DNA of 64,000 nt, taken from Methanoplanus limicola DSM 2279 (lineage in GTDB: Archaea > Halobacteriota > Methanomicrobia > Methanomicrobiales > Methanomicrobiaceae). The notes under the pieces are model-generated. The model ran no database searches. It was not told the DNA's origin and saw only the letters and a list, made by a program, of their open reading frames with translations. The position numbers were made by a program, and so were the translations under genes. Positions 63,957-64,000 of the stretch are shown here, piece after piece (the stretch's first letter is position 1; each line of letters opens with the position of its first letter). The stretch covers positions 470,077 to 534,076 of the forward strand of contig NZ_CM001436.1 of assembly GCF_000243255.1 (NCBI RefSeq), written 5' to 3'.

Positions 63957-64000
63957 CCGCCTCCCGGATTCGAACCGGGGACATCGCGGTAGCCGCGCAG
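63955..64000 (-). tRNA. 3' part of a tRNA, probably intron-containing tRNA-Tyr, cut by window end
   Basis: On the minus strand the T-arm is CCCGG/CCGGG with T-loop TTCGAAT, preceded by the variable region ATGTC and a half anticodon stem CCGCG; the acceptor 3' strand is AGGCGGG with discriminator A. The implied first base is C (C1-G72), which in archaea marks tRNA-Tyr. Directly before the anticodon-stem half there is no 7-nt loop but CTGCGCGGCTA, which fits the 3' end of an intron. A class II long arm is less likely because five bases separate it from the T-stem. Confidence 0.6.

Noticed and set aside
63955-64000. Class II tRNA (Ser or Leu) at the window end, reading CGCGG-CTA-CCGCG as a long variable arm
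   Set aside because: Five bases separate the arm from the T-stem and the first base would be C, which fits tRNA-Tyr with an intron better; kept as an alternative.

Overview
The window comes from a hydrogenotrophic, formate-using methanogenic archaeon, most likely of the order Methanomicrobiales (Methanoplanus/Methanolacinia/Methanomicrobium-like; the genus is a guess). The evidence is a coenzyme F430 operon (cfbA-cfbE-cfbD-cfbB), two methanofuran genes (mfnD, mfnF), methanogenesis marker protein 9, an F420-type formate dehydrogenase (fdhA, fdhB) with transporter fdhC, Sep-tRNA:Cys-tRNA synthase, an archaeal type IV pilin, clamp-loader RFC, tRNA genes without encoded CCA, and TATA boxes lying about 25-33 nt before start codons.

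Layout. 1-5.9 kb: truncated RFC small subunit, a methyltransferase, an AIR-synthase-like protein, thiD, an Lrp regulator with a tiny membrane protein. 6.2-8.4 kb: a pilin gene split by an IS4-family element. 8.4-11.2 kb (minus strand): the overlapping trio marker protein 9 / CitG-like / DUF447. 11.5-16.6 kb: F430 operon followed by ilvE, then tRNA-Glu. 17.5-23.9 kb: CheB-CheR-PAS fusion and a histidine kinase split by an ISH3-like element. 24.1-29.2 kb: a PLP decarboxylase, an RMD1/DUF155 protein, and a sodium:solute symporter with its 43-residue partner. 29.4-33.4 kb: VWA / PP2C / kinase triad of the TerY-P type. 33.6-36.8 kb: PH-domain protein and an RsbW/RsbU/RsbV-like partner-switching set. 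37-46.7 kb: Fe-S/Zn cluster protein, secreted endonuclease, flippase, two archaeal conserved proteins, thiI, SepCysS with a 60-residue coupled protein, and a ClC channel. 46.9-54 kb: fdhB, fdhA, a small membrane protein, a decayed second copy of the ISH3-like element, an OB-fold membrane protein and fdhC. 54.5-64 kb: mfnF/mfnD, a CARDB surface protein, surE, a HEAT-repeat protein, a condensation-domain-like acyltransferase, a radical SAM protein, a 2TM protein, three identical tRNA-Asp genes and the 3' end of a probable tRNA-Tyr.

How it fits together. The metabolic core is methanogenesis cofactor supply (F430, methanofuran, probably further C1 cofactors through the marker-9 trio) and formate oxidation. 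Around it lies an unusually dense set of signalling modules (CheBR plus kinase, TerY-P triad, RsbUVW-like set). Three IS insertions can be read base by base: two break coding genes (a pilin and a histidine kinase), and the intact genes can be rebuilt in frame by removing the element and one copy of its target duplication. The third sits between the fdhC and fdhAB groups. Several real genes are short (29, 43, 57 and 60 residues). No CRISPR array or rRNA was seen. Family names are from reading the sequence; no database search was run.
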